A stretch of 64,000 nt of DNA from Poa pratensis (taxonomy: Eukaryota > Streptophyta > Magnoliopsida > Poales > Poaceae). This document shows, piece by piece, positions 36,201 through 48,242 of the stretch (position 1 is its first letter; every line of letters starts with the position of its first letter). Location of the stretch: assembly GCA_947311845.1 (NCBI GenBank), contig CAMZMU010000107.1, positions 21,632,359-21,696,358 on the forward strand, in the 5' to 3' direction. Both the position numbers and the translations under genes were made by a program. The notes under the pieces are model-generated. The model had not been told where the DNA came from and ran no database searches. It was given only the letters and a program-made list of their open reading frames with translations.

Positions 36201-36232
36201 CTAGGTAAATTTAGCGCGGCGTCACGCCGCGC
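36201..36232 (-). mobile_element. candidate Helitron 3' terminus
   Basis: On the minus strand a 9-bp perfect hairpin (gcgcggcgt, one base, acgccgcgc; 36214-36232) is followed 12-13 bases later by CTAG and then T. That is the hairpin-CTRR-T arrangement of Helitron 3' ends. If right, the body extends to higher coordinates. The 5' TC end was not found and no Rep/helicase sequence is visible. Confidence 0.4.
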
Positions 36233-36239
36233 CCATAGT

Positions 36240-37327
36240 GTAAAATTGGGATGTTCTATAATTCTGATGTAATTTTTTTGTTCGTGTATTTAAATTTATG
36301 TAGGAACGTAAGAGCACGTCTGCATAAATATAGAAAGAAGTTAATGATATCTTTATCCTTTTTTGCGAGTAGAGAAGGTAGTATAAAGAGGTGTAGAGAT
36401 AAAGCACACGTTTCAGAAACTTTGATTAAAGAGTTTGTACTATGTTTTAGTGTATGCATAGAAGCACTGAATAAGAGACAACTAAAGAAAGGAGGTAGGA
36501 CACGTATTGTAGTTTGGTAGCTGATTTGGAGGCCGTTAGATTATTATGTGTAGTAGAGTTAGGTGTAACAGTGCAAATATTTCTTATAGTTGATTTCATT
36601 AATATAGAGTGTTTTTAATAGTGGGAGTAATATAAACCGTGGCCGAATTTACGCTTAGGATTACGTAGAAGTTCGTACATATTGGCATATATATGTACAT
36701 CACAATAGCAGGAGTACCATTGATTTGTCATCTAAAATTGACAGGTTATAATAAAACATACACTGATAGGAAACTCAGATTACTTGAGGAAATATAGATT
36801 GTGTATTTGGAAGTCGTCATAGGGATCCCTTACTTTTTCTAGAAGAAACTAAACCAAGGTAAGCATTGTATAATTCTTCGTTACACAGTTTAATGATGAC
36901 TATAGTTATATACATGCCGCGGCACCCGCGGGTTATATTTGTTGTTTTAAGAGTCATGTAGGCATTTTTTGTTTATTCTTTTTTTTGGCAGTTGGGTGGA
37001 TGATCATTGTTATGGAGGTCGCTACCGCTAGATGGACACTTTAGCCTCGGCGTAGGAGATGTATGAGCAAACGTGGTGTATAGTGAACGAAATTGTATTG
37101 GTTGTGTGGACTTATTGTCGTTTGCATTTGGTCGCATGCGTTTTGAAGAGCCGTTGTTCTGATTGACTAAAAATGGAAGTAATAGAAAAATTAAGAGGAG
37201 AAATGTTCTCTGTCGTTAGGTCCAGTAGTGAACCACAACAAACTGAAATAATGGCCTACCTAAGGTCGACGTAGTAGAACTTGTGATATGCATGGCATAG
37301 CCAAACGAAGTCATCATTTTCCACATA
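36240..37327. other. AT-rich DNA, perhaps Helitron interior
   Basis: No gene supported. A short GC-rich palindrome-like patch (gccgcggcacccgcggg) lies near 36918. Confidence 0.3.
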
Positions 37328-37842
37328 TGTTGAGTATCATGTAGTTGTCAAAAAACTGAGATGGGAAGGGAAAATAATAGAGGGAAAAAGAGAGGGGGAT
37401 GCACAACTACTAACTAATTGGTTTTAAAAGGTAGGAAATGTCTAGTGTTTTTTGTATGGAGTAAGTGTTGGAAGATTTTTTTATTTGGCGAATTTAGGCA
37501 TCCAAATGGAATTAATGTATATCGTTAAGAAGTAGGAAAAAAATATACGGGAAGTAAAAGTAAAAAAAAAGCAGTGGAATATTTTAGATGTTGAGTATCA
37601 TGTAGTTGTCAAAAAACTGAGATGGGAAGGGAAAATAATAGAGGGAAAAGGAGAGGGGGATGCACAAATACTAACTAATTGGTTTTAAAAGGTAGGAAAT
37701 GTCTAGTGTTTTTTGTATGGAGTAAGTGTTGGAAGGTTTTTTTATTTGGCGAATTTAAGCATCCAAATGGAATTAATGTAGACAGTTAAGAAGTAGGGAA
37801 AAATATACGGAAAGTAAAAGTAAAAAAAAGCAGTGGAAATCT
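37328..37842. repeat. 261-bp tandem duplication
   Basis: The block starting tgttgagtatcatgtagttg at 37328 is repeated at 37589 with about 95 percent identity by eye (differences include a/g and single-base indels in A-runs). Both copies end near gcagtggaa. No frame runs through. Confidence 0.9.
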
Positions 37843-37943
37843 GTTAGAAGCGCACAAAAAAGAAATATTCGTGCGCAATGTTCGTGAAAAGAAGTGCGGA
37901 AAAAATAGGGTAAACTAAAAGGGGAGAAACCTGTTAGGAGGGG

Positions 37944-39494
37944 TGATACGTCTCAAACGTATCTATAATTTTTGATGTTCCATGCATGTTTTATATCAAT
38001 TGTCACATGTTTTATATGCATTTTATATCATATTATGACATTTATTGGACTAACCTACTAATAGTTGCCAAAGTGCACAATGCTCTTGTTTTACACTTTG
38101 ATGTGTAGAAATTATCAAAATTGGGCAAAGAAAATCTTGTTGGAGTCAAATTGGGACTTTCCAGAAATCTGTCTGAAAACTTTTTTCAAAGATCGTCACG
38201 TTCGGGCCTGAAGACGACTTCAAATGGAAAAAGTCTAGTCGCGAAAGTTGTTCGGAATTTTCCGCCGCGCGTTTTATACAAAAGGTTCATCTCCATCGAA
38301 ATTCATATGCGGCCTGGAGAGGCCCGACAAGTCGGCTGGCCCAGATTTAATTCTGGCCGCGCCGAGGCCACGTGTGGCTGCCTCGGGGACCTTCTGGAGC
38401 TGCCCTTTGGACCATAAATAGCCCCCGCGGAGTAAACCCTAACACAATTGACGAAACTCCCGAATACATCTCCGTGCTCCGCCGCCACGAAACTCCGTTT
38501 CGGGGGTCAGAAGGTCCTGTTCCGGTACCTTGCCGGGACGGGGAATTGCCCCCGGAGCCATCTCCATCGACTCCACCGCCATCTTCATCGCCGTTGCTGC
38601 CTCCCATGATGAGGAGGGAGTAGTTCTCCCCCGAGGCTGAGGGCTCTACCGGTTGCTATGTGGTTTATCTCTCTCTCTCCATGGTGTGATCTATATGTGA
38701 TCATGAGCTTTGTAATCTAGTTGAATCCATAGATGTACTCTTCATTATCTTATATGCTACTCAAGTGGTTTTATTAATGTAATCTCCGGAGTCACCTTTG
38801 TCCCACGGTGCGAAGTTGACAGTGTGCGCCCCGTGTATGGCTCTTAGGCTAAAGATAACAGGAATACTTATCATGAATTATTATTTGCGTTGGATGTCTC
38901 TATGAAATTGCGGTGTTTGTCTAGTACCTTCTAGGGCGCTCAAGTTGACAGTGTGGGGTTAACTAGACATGGGAATGCGACTTTAAGGTGTGCTTTTATA
39001 GCCCTACGCGGTGGATTGGTGTTCGTTATCCAACGAGAGAATAACTCAGAGTAGCATAGTGAAGAGGAAATATCTATGTATTCAATTATATTATTATTGT
39101 TGAGAGTGTCCACTAGTGAAAGTATGATCCCTAGGCCTTGTTTCTAAGCATTGAAACACCGTTTACAACCAGTTCTGCTACATGTTTGCTTGCTGCCATT
39201 TTATTTCAGATTGCAATTACTACTTATAATCATCCATATTACTTGTATTTCACTATCTCTTCGCCGAACTAGTGCACCTATACATCTGACGAGTGTATTA
39301 GGTGTGTTGGGGACACAAGAGACTTCTTGTATCTTAATTGCAGGGTTGCTTGAGAGGGATATCTTTGACCTCTACCTCCCTGAGTTCGATAAACCTTGGG
39401 TGATTCACTTGAGGGAAACTTGCTGCTGTTCTACAAACCTCTGCACTTGGAGGCCCAACACTGTCTACAAGAATAGAAGCGTGCGTAGACATCA
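37944..39494 (+). mobile_element. 5' LTR of truncated gypsy element
   Basis: Starts TGATACGTCTCAAACGTATC, the common start of a Triticeae gypsy LTR group, and ends GTAGACATCA. Ten bases later comes a primer-binding site tggcgccgttgccgggg (39505-39521), complementary to the 3' end of tRNA-Asp. 1,551 bp. No matching 3' LTR is in the window after the gag gene, so the element is truncated. Confidence 0.85.
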
Positions 39495-39604
39495 AGCTAT
39501 TTTCTGGCGCCGTTGCCGGGGAGGTAAGTGTTGGAAGGTATCTCCTTTAGATTCTGCAATTATTTCTTTTTGTTTCTTGTTTTTATTTTCACTAGCTAGG
39601 CTTA

Positions 39605-40666
39605 ATGGAAAACAACAAAAAAATTAGGGATCTTTATGAAATTTATCTTGAATTAGGACATGATGCTTTTAAAGAGAAAATTAAAAAACCTATGGAAGTT
39701 TGTTTGCATAATAGTGATAGCAATGTTATTAGCATGAATTCTTTGAACACCATTATTGCTAATGCTATGGAAAAGTCTAAGCTTGGGGAAGCTAGTTTTG
39801 AAAATGATCTTTTTAGTTCCCCAGCTTTGGAGGAGAAAATTTGCTTTGATAATACTTTGTCTCCCATACGTGATAATTCTAATGATGCTTGTGATATTCT
39901 AAATCCATCTACTGAAAGTATTCCGTTTGAAATACCCATGGAAATTGTTGAAAAGGTTATGGATGAACGTTATGCAGGGGATGGAACAGTCCGTCCACGT
40001 GATCACTTGTTAAAACTTATAGAACTTTGTGAGTTGTTTAAGGTTGCAGGTTTATCAAGAGAAAATGCCATGAAGAAATTATTTCCATTGTCACTTAAGG
40101 ACAAAGCAAGGGAGTGGCATGATCTACTGGATGATCCTCATCATTCGGAGTGGAAGGAGCTTGAATCTCTCTTTTACTCTAAATTTTATCCTCCTTCTGA
40201 AATGCATTTAGATAGGAATTACATTTATAATTTTTGTCCTCATGATGGAGAAAGCATTGCTCAAGCTTGGGAAAGACTGAAAACATTAATACTCAAATGT
40301 CTTAACCATGGGCTTCCTGAGGAAATAATTGTTACTAATTTTTATGCAAGGCTTTCAGGTCATTACAAGGATTATCTAGATGCCTGTTCAGAGGGTTCTT
40401 TCACAAGTAAGAAGGTTGAAGCTAAATGGGATCTTCTTGAAACAATTCAAAGCAATACTGAAGATTGGGAGAACGACAAAGGTAAAGAATCAGGTATAAA
40501 CTATGAGTATGATTGCATTAAGTCTTTCGTTGAAACTGCTAGTTTTCATGAGCTTAGTGCTAAATATGGTCTTGATTCTCAAATTATTGTTGATTATTGT
40601 AGAGCCTTTGCTTCTCATATTAATGTTCCTAAAGAAAATTGGGACATGTATCATGAACCTTCCTAA
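39605..40666 (+). CDS. gypsy retrotransposon gag protein
   Basis: An open frame of 353 residues, 84 bases after the primer-binding site. The middle (about residues 140-260) holds the retrotransposon-gag core: LKLIELCELFKVAG, LKDKAREWHDLL, SEWKELESLFYSKFYPP, ESIAQAWERLKTLILKC, ITN/VTNFYARLSG. The gag would form virus-like particles of the element. The N-terminal 70 residues match the start of the gag relic at 47448. The frame ends at a normal stop (TAA), but protease and polymerase do not follow; similarity to an LTR element appears to stop near 40670. It is intact as a frame but has no element to serve. Confidence 0.85.
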   Translation: MENNKKIRDLYEIYLELGHDAFKEKIKKPMEVCLHNSDSNVISMNSLNTIIANAMEKSKLGEASFENDLFSSPALEEKICFDNTLSPIRDNSNDACDILNPSTESIPFEIPMEIVEKVMDERYAGDGTVRPRDHLLKLIELCELFKVAGLSRENAMKKLFPLSLKDKAREWHDLLDDPHHSEWKELESLFYSKFYPPSEMHLDRNYIYNFCPHDGESIAQAWERLKTLILKCLNHGLPEEIIVTNFYARLSGHYKDYLDACSEGSFTSKKVEAKWDLLETIQSNTEDWENDKGKESGINYEYDCIKSFVETASFHELSAKYGLDSQIIVDYCRAFASHINVPKENWDMYHEPS

Positions 40667-42131
40667 ATATGGTCGACGGCCGTTGAGTGACAATTTGGTT
40701 GTTGTGATATGTGTGTAATGATATTAGAAGCAACAGTAATATTTCGATTAGTTAGTTTTAGAGGATTGGAAATATGTACGCTATTCTGGTGCCTTGATCG
40801 TAAATGAAGTTAATACATGAAACAAATTGGAAAAATAATATGTCAGTGCAATATGAAATATATATGGTGCTTAAAATAATGTTACTGAAATTAGTTTGGG
40901 AAAGGTTATTTGGTGGCGGGGTTAGTAAAATTAGTCTGTAATATGTGGAGAACGCAAGGACCTTTGCACAAAAGAACCGGTTTTATTCCGGGCTGCCGAG
41001 TCACATGGGTCGATTTTTTTTTGGAAAACGCGAGGGCTTTGCTGGGAAAAACGGCGAGCACTGTAAAAGTGCACATCTGTATGTCCGTCAAAATAGAAAG
41101 GTTAAAACATGAAATTTGCTTGGAAGGGTGATAGCAATCTACTCGTGAAAGAAAAATTCGAACGGATGACTGAGTGTGACGAATTTGACAAAATTCGTCG
41201 AATGTTTTTGCGATTTTGGATCCAAAATTAAGAAGATAGAGTCGACAAAACTCGAAACCGATCACGGGAATGAAACCTACTAGTCGACGCGCATATATTT
41301 CATGTATTTTTTTTAAAAAAAAATTGTTCAATTTTACCGGAGAACCAATCCGCAATTTTTGAAAAATTCAGGAACTTTTTTTTTTTTGCATAAAGGACCT
41401 GCACTGTAGATGAGCACTGTTGTGAACAGTGTACAACAGTGCTCGGAGCGACCACAACGCGCTAAAGCTGCGCTTTGAGTAATAATTTTCTTACATCAGC
41501 GTTGCCGGCTCTACTTTTAGCATCGGCGCAAAAGGTGAATCCGGACGCTTGAACAATCAGTTCTGATTCAGTTCAAATCAGAAGACTGCTCACCTGATAA
41601 ATAGGGACGGTTTGCTGCATCAGGTCACTGATTCAAGTCAAACGATTTTAAGCGCCCATGCATTGCTGCTGCTCAATATAATGCATATTTTATTGGAGAA
41701 TTGAAAAACAGTATAGGAAAAAAATATTTATATCTGTCTATATTTTATTTATATTTACTGGCAAATATGTCTGTGCCTTGCAATGAGAGAAAACAATCTG
41801 AACATGGTGTTGCATCCGTGTCATTGCTTATCATTTTTCTCGCTCTCACATACGATAATTGCATTGTCTGTCTAGTCCCAACACGTCGATAAGCTTGGTC
41901 ACCGCACATTGCACGCGTCATCGAACCGCACCGACGCAAGGAAGTGTTTAAAATCGTAAAAGCTAATCTCATCAAGTTAGATGCAAGGGCCACCTTCTGC
42001 AAGCTACTACCTTCCGCTAACTCTGTCTAATGATCTTCGTTGCTGAGAAGACATGTTCAATTATTGTCGTCGCCATGGATAAAATCAATGCCACCTTAAT
42101 GAGATGATAATTTGTATTAAATATGATGTGT
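40667..42131. other. no gene seen
   Basis: AT-rich DNA after the break in the gypsy element. A T-run (about 41376-41388) and a short inverted patch near 41410-41440 (agcactgttgtgaacagtg, acaacagtgctc) are the only structure noted. Confidence 0.3.
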
Positions 42132-42140
42132 CTTTCAAAT

Positions 42141-43101
42141 GAGGTATATACATTATTAGTCCCACAACTTGTCCGAGATGTACAAATTAGTCGCACAACT
42201 TGTGAAATGGACAACCCTGACCCCATAACTTGTATTGAACGAACAAATTTGTCCAAAATCGTTCTGAAGCGGACACGTGGCGTTGTCAGTTTTGCGGAAA
42301 GACCCCCTATATATTTTTCTCTAGCATCTGTGGAATGGAGCATGTCTGACACGTGGGTCCCACATGTCAGTAGGTGAAGAAATAATTAAAACTTAGAAGT
42401 AAAGAGCTGGTGAATCGAACTCATGACCTCCTGCAGCAGCCCATGCCATTGCCACCAAACCACACAACCGTTGATGATTCGGTACAGCACGCAGAAGTAT
42501 TATTCACTCACGCTGTAGCGTGATAAGGTGTGTTTTCTCCCAGAGTTGGACGGCGTGCACAAGCTCCTTCGGTGTGAGTTCACGCTTCAAGTGCCTGGTC
42601 CATCTGTGATCCGTCAAGGCATGCGCCACAGTCAGATTTTTTCGAGTGTAGACACGTGGTGGCAATCACGTGTGCAGAAGACACTCTCGTGGAGCACAAA
42701 ATCGTGAAGACGCATGGTGGCAATCACAGGCATGAGGGAATAATACGCTGGCATGGTGCATCTAATCATGAAATGTTGTGTGGTGTTGTGGCAATGGCAT
42801 GCGCTTGTGGCAATAGGTCTTGAGTTCGATTCCCCTCCCCGCGCATCTAACTTTTAATTATTCCTTAACCTACTGACATGTGGGACCCACGTGTAAGACA
42901 TGCCCCAGTCCACAGGTGCTAAGAAAAATATATAGGGGGTCTTTCCGCAAAACTCACAGCGCCACGTGTCGGCTTCAGAACGATTTTGGACATGTTTGTT
43001 CGTTCAATACAAGTTGTGGGGTCACGGTTATCCATTTCACAAGTTGTGAGACTAATTTGTTCATCTCAGACAAGTTGTGGGACTAATAGTGTATATACCT
43101 C
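42141..43101. mobile_element. Mutator-like element with long inverted repeats, 9-bp TSD
   Basis: The left end gaggtatata...attagtcccacaacttgt is repeated inverted at the right end (acaagttgtgggactaat...tatatacctc). The similarity continues inward for about 250 bp per arm and more weakly to about 340 bp. ctttcaaat flanks both ends (42132-42140 and 43102-43110), a perfect 9-bp duplication. The 961-bp element has no transposase. The arms carry sequence resembling a tRNA B box (gagttcgattc), probably by chance. Confidence 0.85.
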
Positions 43102-43589
43102 CTTTCAAATATCAGGACAATTTCTAAAGTTTATAATTATCCGTGTATATAATAAGTAGTTACAGATTATTTTGGATATGCTAGCTCATGCTCATAACTA
43201 GAGCAATCTCCATGATAAATCTATATGTTATTATTAAGATTATTAATGTTAAACCTAGAAAATGAGTCTCTTGAGTCAATACAAGAGATTCTGAAACAAC
43301 TCGAAAGATAGCTTATTAAAACAATGGTTAAAATAGAGTCCATAACAACATGAAATGTGTCCATAATAGAAACATATAAGATGTGCACACTGTAAAATAA
43401 TCAACAATGACCTTGAATCTTCCTCTCTTTTCCGATTCCTCCTATTTTATTACGATTACATTCATACTTAGAACTACGATTTTATTTTCTAGGCAAATTT
43501 ACATCTTTCAAGAGGTGCTCTCAAGCATTTATTTTCAGATTGAGCAAACATATCCTCACATACTTAACCAAAGACATTGAATGAAACTA

Positions 43590-43688
43590 CTCCGTCTGAT
43601 CCATATTAATTGTCGCTTAATCGGATATATCTAACACAAGACCATAGCAAGATATATCCGATTCAACGACAACTAATATGAATCGGAG
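43590..43688. mobile_element. Stowaway MITE
   Basis: The ends ctccgtctgatccatattaatt and aactaatatgaatcggag are inverted repeats, and the centre is a second near-palindrome (tcggatatatct, agatatatccga). TA is on the left; the right flank is tg. About 99 bp. Confidence 0.8.
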
Positions 43689-43950
43689 TGAGTGATAAAA
43701 TCATAACTCTAGAACAATAAAATATAAAAAACTAAATAGAACCATAAAACTTAAACTATCACATACATAGTGTTGGTTTCGGCCACCCCCATAAGCTGGC
43801 CAAATACCCTTAATTTTCTTAAATAGCCTACTTAGAACATTGTTTAGAGTCGGATAAAACTAGCTATTGTAAAGAGCAAGAGTTAGTTTTCAACTATACA
43901 AAACCTAGTCCGTATCTTCGGTTCAAAATCAGTTTTCACAGTGTTCACAA

Positions 43951-44480
43951 GACAATTATAAGTTTCTCATAGGGAGTCTGTTGTCAACATACGGCCACTC
44001 AGAATGTTCTAAAAAAAGATGTGTATCTAAAAATTCGCCTAAAATTAAGATAGGACGACTGTCCCATCTTGCCCTACTGAGAGCTCCGCCCGACAATTAT
44101 AAGTTTCTCATAGGGAGTCTGTTGTCACAACATACGGCCACTCAGAATGTTCTTAAAAAAAGATGTGCATCTAAAAATTAGCCTAAAATTAAGATAGGAC
44201 GGCTGTCCCATCTTGCCCTACAGAGAGCTCTGCCCGACAATTATAAGTTTCTCATAGGGAGTCCGTTGTCAACATACGGCCACTCAGAATGTTCTAAAAA
44301 AAAGATGTGCAGCTAAAAATTCGCCTAATATTAAGATAGGACGGCTGTCTCATCTTGCCCTAGTGAGAGCTCCGCCCGACAATTATAAGTTTCTCATAGG
44401 GAGTCCGTTGTCAACATACGACCACTCAGAATGTTTTAAGAAAAAAGGACATGCATCTAAAAATTTCGCCTAAAATTTAG
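43951..44480. repeat. four-copy tandem repeat, unit about 142 bp
   Basis: Copies begin gacaattataagtttctcat at 43951, 44092, 44236 and 44378 (spacing 141, 144 and 142). The fourth copy is shorter and diverges after about 100 bp. Each unit holds agggagtctgttgtcaacat, a poly-A spacer with gatgtg, and gcctaaaattaagatagg. No frame is conserved across units. Confidence 0.9.
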
Positions 44481-44855
44481 CATACAACATCATCACCCTG
44501 TAATGTAAAAGAAAAATGAAAAACGACCTTGTCATCTCAAAATAGCCATGCATGGGCTGGGCCTTCTGTCGCACCTTGCACTAGGAGCTTGTTAACACAC
44601 CCACGGGCTTCTGGTGGCAATTTTGGGCATTTTGCCGTGAGGTCGCTGAGCATCATCGTGCATGATCTGTTCTCTGCACAGAACTAGTATCACACAAAAG
44701 CCACCGGAAAGAAAGAACTCACGGCGGCCGGCCCTATCTCCGACGAGCTTGTGTCGCCGCCATGTGCTCATTTTCAACTGAGCTCTGGCTACTTCATTAG
44801 TGTGTACTGTGTAGCTTGTGCCAAGAGCGTCGTCGTCACAGGGCCGCGTCCCTGC

Positions 44856-44991
44856 TGTTAGTTCTACGTGTTCGGTTACGATACCGAAACCCTAAACCAT
44901 GTCGGTTTGTCTATGTTGGTTGGCTTGTAATATATATACTATGTAATATCTTCAATCAAAGTAATACAATCAATAGTTATCTCAGTTATCA
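44856..44991 (+). mobile_element. right part of a copia 5' LTR
   Basis: The LTR end is fixed by ...cagttatca at 44991, followed at once by tggtatcaga (44992-45001), the initiator-tRNA-Met primer site of copia elements. The left end is uncertain: TG dinucleotides at about 44810 or 44855 are candidates, and no second LTR lies in the window for comparison. Confidence 0.55.
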
Positions 44992-45000
44992 TGGTATCAG

Positions 45001-45641
45001 ATGTCTAGGTTTTCCGCCCCTAGCATGGCTCCGCCGCCAACTCCACCACCGCCGCCGCCACGGTGTCTCTTCACCGACGCCGAGTTCCGCGCCGCCGACG
45101 CCCCTCCCTCCACCTCTACCCAACTCTCCACCTCTATACAACAACCAATGCAATTTCCCACAATTTCTCTTGCCGATTCGATCGCCGACGTCTCTCCCTT
45201 CATCCCCGTCTGCCTTGATCTCGCCTCTCACAACTACTACCATTGGTGACACCTGTTTCATATCCACCTTGGCAGCTGTGGTCTCCGGCATCACATCGAG
45301 GCCTCCTCGGTCTCGCAGCCTGCCAATCCACGCTGGGTCAAAGACGATCTGGCGATCATCCAATGGATCTATACCCGCATCTCCACCGAGTTGTTCAACC
45401 TCGTCTCCAACGATGGCGCCACCGCCTCCGAGCTATGGCCGCCCTGCGCCAACTTTTCCAGGACAACAGCGATCCCCGGATCAATACTCTCCATACCTAG
45501 CTTCGCACCACCACCCAAGGGGACTCGACGGTAACCGTCTTCTGGCAGCGCCTCAAGGTCATCGGCGACGAGCTTCACGAGCTTGGCGATCCGGTGGACG
45601 ATCACACGCTCATCAACGCCCTCCTCGTTGGACTGGGAGAG
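45001..45641 (+). pseudogene. copia gag-pol relic, 5' part
   Basis: Frames starting MSRFSAPSMAPPP and continuing ISLADSIADVSPFIPVCLDL, SHNYYHW, WVKDDLAIIQWIYTRISTELFNLV and HALLVGLG-like sequence form a copia gag. A stop follows SHNYYHW (about 45247), and later frame changes break it. The gypsy element at 45642 is inserted inside this gag; the gene resumes at 52411. Confidence 0.75.
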
Positions 45642-47212
45642 TGATACGTCTCAAACGTATCTATAATTTCTGATGTTCCATGTTGATATTATACCAATTG
45701 TTACATGTTTTATATACACTTCATAGCATTTTTATGCATTTTCTGGGACTAACCTATTAACAAGATGCCACAGTGTCAGTTCCTGTTTTCTGCTATTTTT
45801 GTATTCCAGAAAAGCTAGTCTAGAAATATTCTCGGAATTGGACGAAACTTGGATATAACCTCCTATTTTTCCAACACGTACACGGAGTACAAAGGAGAGA
45901 CGGAGCGGAGCCACGAGCCAGCCACACCATGGGGCGGCGCGGCCCCCCCAACCGCGCCGTGGGGTGGTGTGGGCCCCACGGGCGTCTCCAGCCGCCGCCC
46001 TTTCGCCTATTTATTCATCCCGACGCGAAAACCCTAAATACCCGAGCCATTATCCACGAAAAGTTTCAGAGACGCCACCGCCGTCAACCCTGGCTTGGGA
46101 GGGTTCAGAAGCTCTTCCCGGCACCCTGCCAGAGAGGGGAATCATCACCGGAGGGCTCTACATCACCATGCCTGCCTCCGGAGTGATGCGTGAGTAGTTC
46201 ATCCTTGGACTACGGGTCCATAGCAGTAGCTAAATTGTTGTCTCTCCACTTTATGCTATCATGTTTAGATCTTGTGAGCTGTCTATCATGATCAAGATCA
46301 TCTTATTGTAATGCTACATGTTGTGTTTGCTGGGATCCGATGAATATTGAATACTATGTCAAGTTGATTATAAATCTATCTTATATGTTATTTATGATCT
46401 TGCATGCTTTCCGTTACTAGTAGATGCTTTGGCCAAGTAGATGTTTGTAACTCCAAGAGTGAGTATTTATGCTAGATAGTGGGTTCATGCCTCCGGTAAT
46501 CTGGGAGAGTGACAATAACTTCTAAGATTGTGGATGTGCTGTTGCCACTAGGGATAAAATAACCGATGCTTAGCTTAAGGGTGCGCCGTTATGTCTAATG
46601 CATTTGTTTATATTACGCACATTACTTAATGCGATTATCCGTTGCTTGCAACTTAATACCAACGGGGAACTCGGATGACAACCTGGAGGTGGATTATTAG
46701 TCATAGACGCTGTTGGATAACGGTCTATGTATTTTGTCGTAATGCCCACATGAATATCCTAGTAATCATCATGTCATATATATGCATTGTCATGCGCTCA
46801 ATATTTTGTCAATTGACCAGCTGTAATTTGTTCACTCAGCATGTTAGTTATCTTTTATGGAGAGACACCATTAGTGAACTGTGGACCCCGGTCCATTCTT
46901 TTACACTGATAATACAACCAACTGCAAACATTGTTCCTTTTCATTCTCTGTAATTTACTACTGTTTTCCACACCATACGTTTAATCCTTTGTTTTCAGCA
47001 TGCCTGTTTCGTTGGGGCAAAGTAGTTTGATTGTGTTGTGTGCAGATTCCACGTTGGTGATCGAGTAAACGGCGCCACCAACAACCTTCAGAAGTGATTT
47101 CTTGCTCCTACTGGTCGATTAAACCTTGGTTTCATACTGAGGGAAACTGCTGCTACACTGCTTCATACCTTACTCTTGGGGTCTCCCAACGAACGTGCGA
47201 TCCACGTCATCA
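45642..47212 (+). mobile_element. 5' LTR of complete gypsy element 1
   Basis: 1,571 bp, TGATACGTCTC...CACGTCATCA, preceded by target duplication gagag (45637-45641). It is highly similar to 50826-52405. Differences include a loss of about 24 bp near 47000 (present in the other LTR as the segment containing ggtgagattgacaacctcac). A decayed primer site (tagcgtcgttgccgggg) follows at about 47223-47239, corresponding to tRNA-Asp with substitutions. Confidence 0.92.
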
Positions 47213-47447
47213 AGCAACTTTTTCTAGCGTCGTTGCCGGGGAGCAAGAGGATTTTTGCAAGGGGAGTCTCTCGCTTCCAATCTCATTACTTTGATTTTGT
47301 CTTGCTTAGTTTATTTTATTTTATCTTGTTTGCTTTTAAATATAAAAAACACAAAAAAATAGTTTCATACATCTAGTTTATTTCGGTTTGTTATTATGTC
47401 TACTTGTTTACTTGCTATCAATGGTTACTTTCCTTGAAACTAGTCCT

Positions 47448-48242
47448 ATGGCTGAAAACAATATGAGAGAGCTTTATGAAATTTATCTTTAGTTGGGACA
47501 TGAGGTGTTTGAAGAGAAAATTAAAAATCCTATGGAACTTTATTTGCATAACAATCATGATAGTAGCAATGTTATTAGCATACATTCTTTGAACACCATT
47601 ATTGCTAATGTCATAGAAAGCTCTAAGCTTGGGGAAGCTGGTTTTGATGAAAATATTATTTTTAGTCCCCTAACTTTGGAGGAGGAAATTCGCTTTGATG
47701 ATACTTTGCCTCCAATTTCTGATGAATACAATGATGGATGTGCTAGTTTTGCTCCCACTATTACTAATGAAATTGATTATGCTTGTGTCGAGAGTAATGA
47801 TACTTTTATGCATGTGGATCATGATAAGAATGCTTTATGTGATAGGTATATTGTTGAGTTCATTCATGATGCTACTGAAAATTATTTTGAAAGAGGAAAA
47901 TATGGTTATAGAAATCTTCATGTTATTAAATTTCCTCTCTTTATGATGGAAGTTTTGAGCTTTATTTTGTGTTTCTTTTATATGTTGTTTGTTTTAAGCC
48001 CTAATGGTCAGTATGAGAGAGGGAGACACGGTTTCATATATCTCAATAATATTAAGTCTCCTCTCTTTATGTTAATTTTTTTGAAGTTGCACTTGTTTTG
48101 CCTTCCTACGCTAGTCACTTTGTGCTTCATTGACTTGTTTTCTTACAAGACTCATATGCATAGGAAGAGTGTTAGATTTAAACATGTTTTATATATGCTT
48201 CTTGATGCTCTCTTTTACGTTTCAACTCTCATTTTTATGTGA
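47448..48242 (+). pseudogene. gag relic fused to a hydrophobic tail
   Basis: The frame starts at 47448 (MAENNMRELYEIYL) and meets an in-frame TAG at 47490-47492, then runs open to 48242. Up to about residue 75 after the stop it matches the gag N-terminus at 39605 (FEEKIKNPMEL, NTIIAN, SSKLGEAGF). The core gag domain is absent. Instead the tail has several hydrophobic, possibly membrane-spanning stretches (LSFILCFFYMLFVL, LFMLIFLKLHLFCLPTLVTL). No protease, reverse transcriptase or integrase follows, so the element needs enzymes from another. Confidence 0.7.

Noticed and set aside
43951..44480. CRISPR-like repeat array
   Set aside because: Units are about 142 bp and fully repeated with no unique spacers; the genome is a plant.
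44816..45673. 285-codon plus-strand frame
   Set aside because: It runs across copia LTR, primer site and gag in the wrong frame; the true copia frame is different.
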